Shown: positions 1 through 8,218 of the stretch, one piece after another | Position numbering within the stretch: the first letter of the stretch is position 1 | Layout of the letters: each line of letters starts with the position of its first letter | DNA from: an uncultured Neisseriaceae bacterium | GTDB taxonomy: Bacteria; Pseudomonadota; Gammaproteobacteria; Burkholderiales; UBA11063 | Length of the DNA stretch: 10,790 bases | NCBI GenBank assembly: GCA_937952895.1 | Contig: CALFYC010000229.1 | Coordinates: 1 to 10,790, forward strand | Direction of reading: 5' to 3' | The notes under the pieces: model-generated | Database searches by the model: none | What the model was told of the DNA's origin: nothing | The model's input: the letters and a program-made list of their open reading frames with translations, nothing else | Position numbers and translations under genes: made by a program

Positions 1-1089
1 GAATGAAACTGACATTTTCTCGCAAATGGTTATCAATTATTACGTGTTCTTACCCAAAACGACTGGGATTGGTTCTTCCCTCTTAGTTATGGTAAATCTA
101 ATACTAATGGTGGAACTTATAATAATGCTCCATATACAAATACTCCAGGTGATATATTTACTTTAGCTAGCTTTAAAAAAGCCGTATTAGAATATAATGC
201 ATATGCAGCTAAACATAATTACAAGCAATTCCTAAATGATGGCACAGAAAAACAACAAGCTGAAGAATTTGCTTCATTTATGTCAAATGTTAGCCGTGAA
301 ACTTCTGGTTCATGGGCTGGCGCTCCTTCCCCTTGGATCGCTGATTATACTGTAAATGGAGTGCCAACTAAAGTATGGAAAGGTGGTTTATACTGGGTGC
401 AAGAAGTAGGCTATGAGACTAATGCTGATGGAACCAGTCCACATGTTAGTTATATAGATGCAAGTTCAGAATGGAAACCAGTACAAGGACGATCTTACCA
501 TGGTCGAGGTCCAATTCAATTATCATGGAATTATAATTATGGGGCATTCTCAGCTTGGTTATATGACAATGGACTTTATGCTGAAAAAATCACTTCACGT
601 GATGCTTTATTAATAAATCCAGGCTTGGTAAATAGTGATCCGATTGTATCTATGTTATCTGCAATTTGGTTTTGGATGACTCCGCAAGGTCCTAAACCAT
701 CAGCACATGATGTTATATATGGTGCAGTAAGCAATGTCTCTAGAACTACTCAAGAATTAGGATTACCGCCGAAAAAAGATGGAAGCTCAGTTCCAACAGC
801 AAATGGTGACAGTACAAATCCTGAAGTCGTTGCTTATCGCTTAGGAACTACAATCAATATCATTAATGGTGGTATTGAATGTAATGGTGCTGCTTCATGG
901 CACCCTGGGCCACCACAACGTGCATCATACTATAACGCTTATGCAGCATATCTAAATACTCAGTATAATGCTGGTGCAACTTTAGTGCCTGCTGCTGTTA
1001 ATATTTGGAATGATAAAATTTCAACAGCTGATGCACAATCGAAACAAAGTGCTACATGCTTTAATCAAAAATCTTATTTTGGATACTGA
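1..1089 (+). CDS. GH19 family chitinase (left end cut, apparent frameshift near 13-22)
   Basis: Predicted endochitinase that hydrolyses beta-1,4-GlcNAc polymers, probably exported. Glycoside hydrolase family 19 hallmarks appear in order: an N-terminal WDWFFPLSYG block near 64-93; SRETSG with the likely catalytic acid Glu at 298-300; YWVQE with the second likely catalytic Glu at 403-405; HGRGPIQLSWNYNYG near 499-543; the WFWMTPQ..KPSAHDVI block near 667-714; and NIINGGIEC near 859-885. The first ATG in this frame is at 280, but family similarity clearly continues upstream to about base 22. There is no ATG, GTG or TTG there, and in-frame stops lie at 4-6 and 10-12. Frame 2 is open from the left edge and could join at about 20-22 if one base is missing. 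So the gene is either frameshifted or carries a sequence error, and its true start lies outside the window. No C-terminal anchor is seen; it ends in FNQKSYFGY. The family call is firm; integrity is uncertain. Confidence 0.85.
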
Positions 1090-1132
1090 TTTAAAGCTCA
1101 AAATTATATTATTTAAATAATGATGTTACACT

Positions 1133-1171
1133 AACTAAAAACTCAAGCTTTTGCCTTGAGTTTTTAGTTTT
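1133..1171 (+). terminator. Rho-independent terminator after the chitinase gene, possibly bidirectional
   Basis: A perfect 15-bp inverted repeat (1133-1147 paired with 1155-1169) encloses a 7-base loop (1148-1154), starting 43 bases after the chitinase stop codon. The stem has a CTCAAG/CTTGAG core next to the loop, flanked by an A-run on the left and a T-run on the right. It could therefore stop transcription from either side, as expected between convergent genes. The U-rich tract is partly inside the stem, so its strength is uncertain. Confidence 0.75.
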
Positions 1172-1349
1172 AGTAAATGAAAGGTTATTGAAAATGGCAG
1201 CCATAATAATGAGTTATTATTTAACAAAAAAGCAAAGCCAATTTATATCTGAAAGTATAAAAAACAACTAATCTGTAAATTAGCACAAGATACTTTAATA
1301 ATTAAAATTATATTCTTAAACAATTAAAGTGGATATATAAAGTAATAAA

Positions 1350-1409
1350 GATTGGGAAACAATTTAAATTGATTAATATTTCTATTTTAAATATTTTCCC
1401 ATTCCAATC
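1350..1409 (-). terminator. Possible weak terminator or hairpin after sucA
   Basis: GATTGGGAAA at 1350-1359 pairs with TTTTCCCATTCCAATC at 1394-1409, with a few bulged bases and a long AT-rich loop that itself contains the palindrome AATTTAAATT (1361-1370). Read on the minus strand, the hairpin begins just after the sucA stop codon and is followed by a T-rich tract. The loop is long and the pairing imperfect, so this is only a candidate; the hairpin at 1133-1169 could serve sucA instead. Confidence 0.35.
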
Positions 1410-1410
1410 C

Positions 1411-4206
1411 TTAACTAAACACCTCCACCAATAGTGATTTTAATTGCTCATTATGCATTGCAAGCGCTCCACATGCTGGAGCAGATGCTTCTGGACGTGC
1501 TACAACTTGCCATTTTTTGGCATTATCAAATATTGCTTCTAAATTATCACGAATTTGTAACCATGCACCTTGATTATATGGCTCTTCTTGTACCCAAACA
1601 AATTGATAAGCTTTCTTATATTTAGCTAATTCAGACTTTAATAGCTTTAGTGGGAATGGATACAGTTGCTCAACTCTCACTATTGCAATGCTTTTTTCTA
1701 ACTTACGCTCTTCTCGTTCTTTAACCAAATCATAGTATACTTGACCTGTACATAAAATAACTTTCTTAGCTGTAGCTTTACTGGCTAATTCATCAATTAA
1801 CACTGACTTAAAGTCATTTTGGGTGAAATCTGTAATTTGACTTGCGGCATCTTTTGACCGAAGTAAGCGCTTAGACATTAAAATCACTAATGGTTTTACC
1901 CAATTTGAATATGCACGATATCGTAAAACATGAAACATTTGAGCAGCCGTTGATGGAATTACTACTTGCATGTTATCTTCAGCACATAATTGTAAAAAAC
2001 GCTCTAAACGCGCAGATGAATGCTCAGGCCCCTGACCATCAAAACCATGTGGTAAAAGTAACACTAGATTACTTAATACGCCCCATTTTGCCTCACCCGA
2101 TACAATAAATTGATCAATCATAACTTGAGCACCATTTGCAAAGTCTCCAAACTGGGCTTCCCAAATATTTAATCCATTTAAATTATTTTGACTGTAGCCA
2201 TACTCAAATCCCATGACACACTCTTCATTTAGGACAGAATCAAAAATTCTAAAGTGACTCTTATTAAGTAAATTATTAAGCGGAATATAGCATTTAGAAT
2301 CAGTTGGTGCGTTAATATCGCGTAACACAGCCTGACGGTGAGAAAATGTTCCACGACCACTATCTTCACCGCTAATTCTTACATTTATCCCTTCTTGCAG
2401 TAATGAACCGTAAGCTAAAGTTTCCGCCATTCCAAAATCAATCGCAACATCACCTTTTGCCATAGCTTTTCTCGTATCCAGAAGCTTCGCTACGGTTGAG
2501 TGTAAAGTAAAATCTTTATCTGGCATTTTAGTTACTGCATCTGTAACAACCTTAAACATTTTATCTGTAATCTTAGTTGTCACGCTATCCGTATCTTTAG
2601 CTTTTAAAAGTAATTTCGTATCAAGACCATCATGCCAATTAATTGGCTCCATATTCTTTGCTTTAATATGAATACCTTTATTTAATCCCAAGCGATAATC
2701 TTCACCCATATTCGTAACTGTATCTTTAGATACAATACCACTTTCAATTAATTTATCTGAATAAAGTTTCCATGCCCCGGGGTGAGCTTTTACGGCTTTA
2801 TACATAAATGGTTGAGTAAGGGTTGGATCATCAGTTTCTTGATGTCCATAGCGTCTAAAGCATACTAAATCAATCATGATATCTTTTTTAAAGGCCACAC
2901 GATATTCAATAGCTAAATCAACAGCGAATGCCACGGCTTCAACATCATCACCATTAACATGCAAAACTGGCGCTTCAATCATTTTAACGACATCAGTACA
3001 AAATCTAGATGATCTAGTATCATTAATGTTTGATGTAGTAAAACCAACTTGATTATTTGCAACAATATGAATCATGCCGCCAACACCGTAAGCTCTTGTT
3101 TGCGACATGGTTAAAACTCCCTGATTAGTTCCAAGACCGATTAAAGCAGAATCACCATGGATTAACACCCCTAAAACATTTTCTACTTGATTTGATTTAT
3201 CTTGAATTGCACGAGTCATCCCATTAATTACAGGATTAATTACCTCTAAGTGAGATGGATTATAAGCCAAAACTAACTTAACTTTTCCATTTTGAGTTTT
3301 ATAGTTGCATTTATAACCTTTATGATATTTAACATCATTTGATTTTACAAAATCATATTGTGGATAATTGCCATCAAATTCATTAATTAGTTTTTCTGGT
3401 GCTTTCCCCATTATATTAATCAGAGTATTTAATCGTCCCCTATGAGCCATACCCAAGTATATTTCATTAACCCCTTTAGTTGCCCCGATTTTTACCAACC
3501 GATCAAGTGCCGCAATTAAACTATCACCACCTTCTAGTGAAAAACGTTTTTGCCCTGGATATTTAGTATTTAAAAATCTCTCTAACCCATCAGCTTCAAT
3601 TAATTTTTGTAATAGTTGAATTTTTTCTGATTGGTCTAGTGTATAAGAGACAAGCTTGGTTTCAACATATTTTTTTAACCATTCCTGTTCCACTTGATTA
3701 CTAATATGAGTATACTCTATACCAAAAGTTCCACAATAGCATTTCTCTAGCTTAGTAATGATATCTTTTAATTTCATTTTTGGCGAATTTACCATATCCA
3801 AATCTAAATAGAATTCATTATCTAGTTGATTAGATAAGCCGTATTTTCCAGGATCCAATTCAGCTAATTTAGGCCTAGGATTAAGCTTTAATGGATCAAG
3901 ATCCGCACAATTTAGACCTAATTGACGATAAGATGCAACCAATTGCCAAACCTTGGCCTGCTCATGACTAACTTCACCAACACCACTTGACAATAAATTT
4001 GATTGGGTTAATACTGCAAACTTTTGTTTTATATCATTATGATTTACATCTTTTCTAGAATTATCTTGCAATTGATCAAAATATTTTTGCCATTTGGCAT
4101 CAACATTATCACGATTGTCTAGATATCTATCATATAATTCTTCAATAAAATCAGCATTATTGCCAAATAAATAAGAGTTACTTAAATTTTCTGCCATTTT
4201 TTTCAT
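1411..4206 (-). CDS. sucA: 2-oxoglutarate dehydrogenase E1 component (ThDP-dependent)
   Basis: E1 of the cytoplasmic 2-oxoglutarate dehydrogenase complex; it decarboxylates 2-oxoglutarate and passes the succinyl group to lipoyl-E2 (SucB). At 931 residues it is about family length. Visible landmarks are: an N-terminal E1o segment (about 8-47, SNSYLFG...); MAHRGRLN (253-260); NPSHLE (316-321); the ThDP/Mg motif IHGD...ANNQVGFTT (349-391); ISGEDSGRGTF (611-621) with the likely ThDP-activating Glu614; PHGFDGQGPEHSSAR (719-733); and the C-terminal QEEPYNQGAW and RPEASAP blocks. One oddity is that the family's QETL after the GD motif reads QGVL here (Gly363). ATG at 4206 is chosen because AGGAAG lies 10 bases upstream; ATG at 4197 is the alternative. 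The gene begins 7 bases after the upstream protease and ends the block; no sucB follows. Identity is very secure. Confidence 0.97.
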   Translation of the reverse strand: MKKMAENLSNSYLFGNNADFIEELYDRYLDNRDNVDAKWQKYFDQLQDNSRKDVNHNDIKQKFAVLTQSNLLSSGVGEVSHEQAKVWQLVASYRQLGLNCADLDPLKLNPRPKLAELDPGKYGLSNQLDNEFYLDLDMVNSPKMKLKDIITKLEKCYCGTFGIEYTHISNQVEQEWLKKYVETKLVSYTLDQSEKIQLLQKLIEADGLERFLNTKYPGQKRFSLEGGDSLIAALDRLVKIGATKGVNEIYLGMAHRGRLNTLINIMGKAPEKLINEFDGNYPQYDFVKSNDVKYHKGYKCNYKTQNGKVKLVLAYNPSHLEVINPVINGMTRAIQDKSNQVENVLGVLIHGDSALIGLGTNQGVLTMSQTRAYGVGGMIHIVANNQVGFTTSNINDTRSSRFCTDVVKMIEAPVLHVNGDDVEAVAFAVDLAIEYRVAFKKDIMIDLVCFRRYGHQETDDPTLTQPFMYKAVKAHPGAWKLYSDKLIESGIVSKDTVTNMGEDYRLGLNKGIHIKAKNMEPINWHDGLDTKLLLKAKDTDSVTTKITDKMFKVVTDAVTKMPDKDFTLHSTVAKLLDTRKAMAKGDVAIDFGMAETLAYGSLLQEGINVRISGEDSGRGTFSHRQAVLRDINAPTDSKCYIPLNNLLNKSHFRIFDSVLNEECVMGFEYGYSQNNLNGLNIWEAQFGDFANGAQVMIDQFIVSGEAKWGVLSNLVLLLPHGFDGQGPEHSSARLERFLQLCAEDNMQVVIPSTAAQMFHVLRYRAYSNWVKPLVILMSKRLLRSKDAASQITDFTQNDFKSVLIDELASKATAKKVILCTGQVYYDLVKEREERKLEKSIAIVRVEQLYPFPLKLLKSELAKYKKAYQFVWVQEEPYNQGAWLQIRDNLEAIFDNAKKWQVVARPEASAPACGALAMHNEQLKSLLVEVFS

Positions 4207-4213
4207 TTACACT

Positions 4214-6250
4214 TTACTTCCTACGAACAATGATTTTTTTACGATATATATATATTATTGATATAGCTAACATTAAAATTAATAAGCCGGCATCACTTTG
4301 TGATTGACTTAACGCACAACCTCCGCCACCACCAGATGAAGAGCTTGGTGTCGGAGTTGGTGGCACCGGTTCAGACTCTGCTGCCGGTAAACTTACTATA
4401 ACAGTTGAAACAACTAATGAATTAGAATCATATAATCTAAAAACTACAGTTACTGATTCACTAGTACTGTTTAATTTAGTACTAGATAAGCTATCATTTG
4501 ACGTTTGCGCAAAATTAAAAACCACATTACATGAATTGCCGATTGCTATAATTTGATTAACACACCTAGTGGCATCTACAGTCAACCTACTATCCTCGGG
4601 ATATAATGTGTAATTCGTAAGGGTTATTGGACTTACCCCATCATTACTAAATGTTACCGTCTGTGATCCTGAAGTTGACTCAAAAGATACCGAATCAGTG
4701 CTTGGAATTAATTCATTCTGACTTTCATTACTAAGGTTGAATAAAGCACTTTCAACATTTAACTTTAATTGCGTAGCACATCCATATTGAGAACATGCAT
4801 CAAAATCAGTACTAGCACTATTAAGTAAAATTTGCTCAATCCGGCTTACCGTCCAAGATTGATTATTAGCCTGTAGGTATCCAATTATATCGGCAACTGC
4901 TGCCACAACATGTGGAGCTGCCATTGATGTTCCTTGGTAAAAATCATATGAACCTCCACTTGAAGGATTATATGCTTGAGCTGAGCCCCAAATTGTTGAT
5001 AAAATTCCTTTTTCAGCATCAATTCCACCAGTATATACATCGCCACCAGGGGCTGCAATTGTTGTTGCACCATAGTTACTATAATAGGCTAATTGATTAA
5101 GTGGACCAAGTGCTGCAACTGAAATAACATTTTCGCAATTAGCTGGAGCAAATAACGAAACATTTGCAGATGAATTACCCGCAGAAGCTACGACTACTGC
5201 AGGTGCTACCTCATCAATTGCATCTTGAAATAAAGAGCTGCATGAAGATTGATAACCTAAGCTTAAATTAATAACTTGCGCCGGATGAGAGTTAGAAATT
5301 CCTGGATACTTATTTGCAGCCCAAAGAATTCCATCTATTACATAAGATGTTAAACCACCACATTTGCCTAATGCTCGAATAGGCACTACTTTTGCACCAT
5401 AAGCCCCACCTAAAACTCCACTTTCACCATTATATCCATCAGCAACAATAGTTCCAGCTACATGTGTTCCATGCCAACTCGATAAATTTTGAACTTGACA
5501 ATTACTAAAAAAACCATTGGACGAATCTTTTTCTGACTGGGTTAAATAGTCTCCTAAATCCAATCCATTTGGCTGTGCCGCTATTACTGCCTGATTAGAT
5601 GAGGTAGAGCTTGGGCAAGATCCAGCGATTCTACAATCATAAATAAATTGATAGCCATAGCTTTCTGAGCCTTGCGATAAAGTTTGCAAATTAGTTAAAA
5701 AATTAGGATGTGGTGTATATCCACTATCAACTACTGCAATTATGACACTTTCTCCCGGAATTAGATCATTACTTTCCAAAAAACTCCATCCCCCAGTAAA
5801 ATTTGCACCATACCAAGTTGAACCATCATGAACACTTACTGATTCCATATCCCACTGTACCGGATTTAATTCTGGGATTGAAGATGGATACACCCATTTA
5901 TCTTCTTCAATATAAAGCACATTAGTCTCTTTGGCTATCTTATTAATGATTTTTTGTAAAGTATCTGGATCAACATCTTTTTCTAAAACAATAACATGAG
6001 CACCAGTTCCAACCGGATTAAAATCTTTAACTTTCATCCCAGCTAATTCAGATAACCTGGAAACTTGCTTTGTAGATAGTGGCTTCATTTGCTCTTTCGC
6101 CAATTCGACCTTACTAATTTGTCCTGAACTTAGTAAACCAAGTTGTGTTTGTGTTGGCTTATACTTAATAATTAGACGATTTGCTGCATTAGCCATACTA
6201 ATACAGCAAAACCACAGAATTAATATGGCAAATTTCATCGTTAATTTCAT
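4214..6250 (-). CDS. Secreted S8 (subtilisin-like) serine protease with JDVT/MYXO-CTERM-like sorting tail, copy A
   Basis: Predicted exported, surface-anchored endopeptidase of 678 residues. In order: a Sec signal peptide (1-23, cleavage near ANA|AN); an I9-type inhibitory propeptide (about 24-121, ending VLYIEEDKWVYP); a peptidase S8 domain (about 165-480) with Asp175 (VVDSG), His260 (SWHGTHVAG), oxyanion Asn359 (SAGN) and Ser442 (GTSMAAPH); and a beta-sandwich domain (about 515-622) with Cys563 and Cys574, resembling choice-of-anchor/HYDIN-like modules. Then come a Pro/Ser linker, five Gly ending in Cys645, SQSQSDAG, a hydrophobic helix (about 655-669) and the basic tail RKKIIVRRK. The tail is the three-part layout of a CTERM sorting signal, probably processed by the CPBP protease two genes upstream. 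It overlaps copy B by 4 bases (ATGA), with GAAAGG 6 bases before the ATG. The S8 assignment is very secure; the sorting role is inferred. Confidence 0.93.
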   Translation of the reverse strand: MKLTMKFAILILWFCCISMANAANRLIIKYKPTQTQLGLLSSGQISKVELAKEQMKPLSTKQVSRLSELAGMKVKDFNPVGTGAHVIVLEKDVDPDTLQKIINKIAKETNVLYIEEDKWVYPSSIPELNPVQWDMESVSVHDGSTWYGANFTGGWSFLESNDLIPGESVIIAVVDSGYTPHPNFLTNLQTLSQGSESYGYQFIYDCRIAGSCPSSTSSNQAVIAAQPNGLDLGDYLTQSEKDSSNGFFSNCQVQNLSSWHGTHVAGTIVADGYNGESGVLGGAYGAKVVPIRALGKCGGLTSYVIDGILWAANKYPGISNSHPAQVINLSLGYQSSCSSLFQDAIDEVAPAVVVASAGNSSANVSLFAPANCENVISVAALGPLNQLAYYSNYGATTIAAPGGDVYTGGIDAEKGILSTIWGSAQAYNPSSGGSYDFYQGTSMAAPHVVAAVADIIGYLQANNQSWTVSRIEQILLNSASTDFDACSQYGCATQLKLNVESALFNLSNESQNELIPSTDSVSFESTSGSQTVTFSNDGVSPITLTNYTLYPEDSRLTVDATRCVNQIIAIGNSCNVVFNFAQTSNDSLSSTKLNSTSESVTVVFRLYDSNSLVVSTVIVSLPAAESEPVPPTPTPSSSSGGGGGCALSQSQSDAGLLILMLAISIIYIYRKKIIVRRK
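4217..4222 (-). promoter_or_regulatory. Ribosome binding site for sucA
   Basis: AGGAAG on the minus strand sits 10 bases before the ATG at 4206 and 19 before the ATG at 4197, favouring the upstream start. It lies inside the last codons of the preceding protease gene, which suggests translational linkage. Confidence 0.6.
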
Positions 6251-8199
6251 TTTTTACCTTTCAATCTATATAGATTACTAAGATATATGGTACATAACAA
6301 GAACATTACTAAAAGAATACTATAATCGTTACTATTATTAACTAATGAGCAACCACCACTTGAATAAGTTGTAGTTGGAACATTTTCATATAAAGTAATA
6401 TTTACAGTAGAAACAGGAACATTTTCATTATTTAATAAAACAATTTTTGAAGAACCAATATATGATGTTCCGGTAACTAATATAGAGCATGTAGCATTAG
6501 CCGCAATTGAACCAATACAATTACTACTATTTACAGATAAATTCTCACCATCAATCACGGTAACACTTTCAACCACAACCGCCTGGGATTCTGTATTCGT
6601 AAAAATTATTCTAGAACTTGCATTACTATTACTTAAAATCAAAATGTTTGGATTAGGAACTAATATTTGGTTAACATAATTTTTTGTATAGTTAATTGAA
6701 CTTTCAGCATTTAAATTACCGCTAATTGCACAGCCAGTTGAATTTTGATGAGTCGCACAATTATTATAGTCTATAGAACTTGAATTTTGCAAAATTTGGG
6801 CTAAAGAATCAGAATTCCAACTAGCATTAATACTATTTAAATAACTAATAATGTCAGCAAGCATCGCCGATACATGGGGAGCGGCCATAGAAGTGCCTTC
6901 ATAGTAAATGTAACTATCACCACTTGTTGATTCAAATGCTTGTGGCGAACCCCAAATTGTCGAATAAACTAGTGCACTTTCATGACCTTGATACTTACTT
7001 CCACCCGGAGCAGTTATTATGGTAGCACCATAGTTACTATAATAAGCTAATTGATTTAATGGTCCGACTGCCGCAACAGAAATGACATTTAAACAATTTG
7101 CCGGCTCCTTAGTCATCACATCCTCATGATCATTACCGGCCGAAACCACAATTGCAGTATCGGGAGTAATTAGGTTAATTGTATCTTGATAACTTTGTGA
7201 ACAATTGCCAGTAGCACCTAAACTCATATTAATAACTTGTGCTGGATGAGGGTTTACAATTGTTGGATATTTGCCTGCGGCCCATAACATTCCATTTTCA
7301 ATATCTGAAATATAACCACCACATTTCCCAAGGACCCTAACAGGGACTATTTTTGCAGCATAAGCCCCACCAACAACCCCAGAACTACCATTATATCCCG
7401 TTGCCGCCACAATTCCAGATACATGTGTTCCATGCCAACTGGAACGCTCTTGTGTAGCACATCCAAAAAAGAATCCGCCAGAATCATAAATATCAATTGC
7501 AGTTAGATAGTCCCCTAAATCTAGACCATTTGGTTTGGGGCTTAACGATGCCTCACTTGTTGGAGTATAGCTAGGACAAGATCCTGCTATTCTACAATCA
7601 GAAATAAATTGATAACCATAACTTTCTGAACCTGAAGTTAAAGGTTCTAAGTTAGCTAAAATATTTGTATTTGGAGTATATCCGGAATCAATAACTGCTA
7701 CCACTACGCCATTTCCTGGAGTAACTGCGGAATTATTTAAAACATTCCAAGCTCCCGTGAAATTTGCCCCATACCAGCTCTCATCATTAGAGATTGACTC
7801 CATATTCCATTGGAATGGATTTACCAAAGGAACATCTGTTGGATAAACTAATTTATCTTCTTCAACATATTCTACATCTGGATCATTCGCGATATTAGAA
7901 ATAACTTTTTGCAATTCATTTTGATTTAGATCTTGAGAAATAATAACTACGTGGGCACCTGTTCCAATTGCATGGGAATCTTGAAAATTATATCCTGTAG
8001 TATTAGCCAACTTAGTTAATTTTTGACTGTCTAATGGCAGCATTTGTTCGCCAACTAAATCAATCTTGCTTATTTTGCCTGATAGTAGCATTGATTGCTG
8101 TAAAGGATTTACTTTATATTTGAGGATTAAACGTTCTGATGCATAACATAAATTATTAATAATTAATAATGACAAGAAAACCCCAATTTTTCTTTGCAC
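6247..8199 (-). CDS. Secreted S8 (subtilisin-like) serine protease with JDVT/MYXO-CTERM-like sorting tail, copy B
   Basis: Paralogue of the next gene with the same architecture. Numbering here is from the upstream TTG at 8211 (654 residues). A Sec signal peptide ends near CYA|SER (24/25), followed by an I9-type propeptide (about 26-122). The S8 domain has Asp175 (VIDSG), His260 (SWHGTHVSG), oxyanion Asn360 and Ser441 (GTSMAAPH). A beta-sandwich domain (about 520-608) carries Cys565 and Cys575. The tail is SSGG-Cys621, then NNSNDYS, a hydrophobic helix (about 630-646) and the basic end YRLKGKK. It lacks copy A's Pro-rich linker and long Gly run. I place the start at the GTG at 8199 because TGGGAG lies 5 bases upstream and the shorter product MQRKIGVFLSLL is a cleaner signal peptide; the TTG at 8211 has no ribosome binding site. 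It follows the CPBP protease gene after about 20 bases and overlaps copy A. Likely a substrate of that CPBP enzyme (inference). Confidence 0.92.
   Translation of the reverse strand: MQRKIGVFLSLLIINNLCYASERLILKYKVNPLQQSMLLSGKISKIDLVGEQMLPLDSQKLTKLANTTGYNFQDSHAIGTGAHVVIISQDLNQNELQKVISNIANDPDVEYVEEDKLVYPTDVPLVNPFQWNMESISNDESWYGANFTGAWNVLNNSAVTPGNGVVVAVIDSGYTPNTNILANLEPLTSGSESYGYQFISDCRIAGSCPSYTPTSEASLSPKPNGLDLGDYLTAIDIYDSGGFFFGCATQERSSWHGTHVSGIVAATGYNGSSGVVGGAYAAKIVPVRVLGKCGGYISDIENGMLWAAGKYPTIVNPHPAQVINMSLGATGNCSQSYQDTINLITPDTAIVVSAGNDHEDVMTKEPANCLNVISVAAVGPLNQLAYYSNYGATIITAPGGSKYQGHESALVYSTIWGSPQAFESTSGDSYIYYEGTSMAAPHVSAMLADIISYLNSINASWNSDSLAQILQNSSSIDYNNCATHQNSTGCAISGNLNAESSINYTKNYVNQILVPNPNILILSNSNASSRIIFTNTESQAVVVESVTVIDGENLSVNSSNCIGSIAANATCSILVTGTSYIGSSKIVLLNNENVPVSTVNITLYENVPTTTYSSGGCSLVNNSNDYSILLVMFLLCTIYLSNLYRLKGKK
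6257..6262 (-). promoter_or_regulatory. Ribosome binding site for S8 protease copy A
   Basis: GAAAGG on the minus strand lies 6 bases before the ATG at 6250, inside the 3' end of copy B. Together with the ATGA stop/start overlap it supports this start over the in-frame ATG at 6238, and suggests coupled translation of the two proteases. Confidence 0.6.
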
Positions 8200-8204
8200 A
8201 GCAA

Positions 8205-8210
8205 CTCCCA
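8205..8210 (-). promoter_or_regulatory. Ribosome binding site that sets a GTG start for S8 protease copy B
   Basis: TGGGAG on the minus strand lies 5 bases before the GTG at 8199. The alternative TTG at 8209-8211 overlaps this site and has no purine-rich sequence at a usable distance, so GTG is the better start. Confidence 0.6.
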
Positions 8211-8218
8211 AAAATCAT

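Larger units (their letters stand above)
1090..1410. other. Convergent intergenic spacer, no gene recognised
   Basis: This 321-base, very AT-rich gap lies between the chitinase stop and the sucA stop. It holds the strong hairpin at 1133-1169 and a weaker inverted repeat near 1350-1409. One 25-codon reading frame (1194-1271, +) has a plausible AAAGG site upstream, but nothing in the peptide is recognisable. No tRNA, promoter or mobile-element end was seen. sucB, the usual next gene after sucA, is not here. Confidence 0.7.

Noticed and set aside
3..83. ATG at 3-5 starting MKLTFSRKWLSII on the plus strand as a possible chitinase start or signal peptide
   Set aside because: The frame stops at about 81-83 and is not in frame with the GH19 domain; the peptide is not a convincing signal peptide.
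1194..1271. A 25-codon reading frame on the plus strand in the spacer, preceded by AAAGG
   Set aside because: It is very short, unrecognisable and AT-rich, with no promoter seen; such frames arise by chance in this composition. Conservation in relatives would be needed to call it.
1434..2108. Plus-strand open frames of 63 and 72 codons opposite sucA
   Set aside because: They lie fully antisense to the highly conserved sucA and have no recognisable domain.
4240..4260. TA-repeat tract (ATATATATATAT) as a possible microsatellite or promoter
   Set aside because: It lies in codons for the IYIYRK end of the protease A membrane helix and is explained by coding.
4885..5100. Two 62-codon open frames, one per strand, inside protease copy A
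   Set aside because: They overlap the catalytic S8 region in other frames; they are by-products of composition and codon use.
6247..8199. Copy B N-terminus as a lipoprotein (Cys at NNLC)
   Set aside because: The residues before the Cys do not fit a lipobox, and a normal signal peptidase I site (CYA|SER) follows at once.
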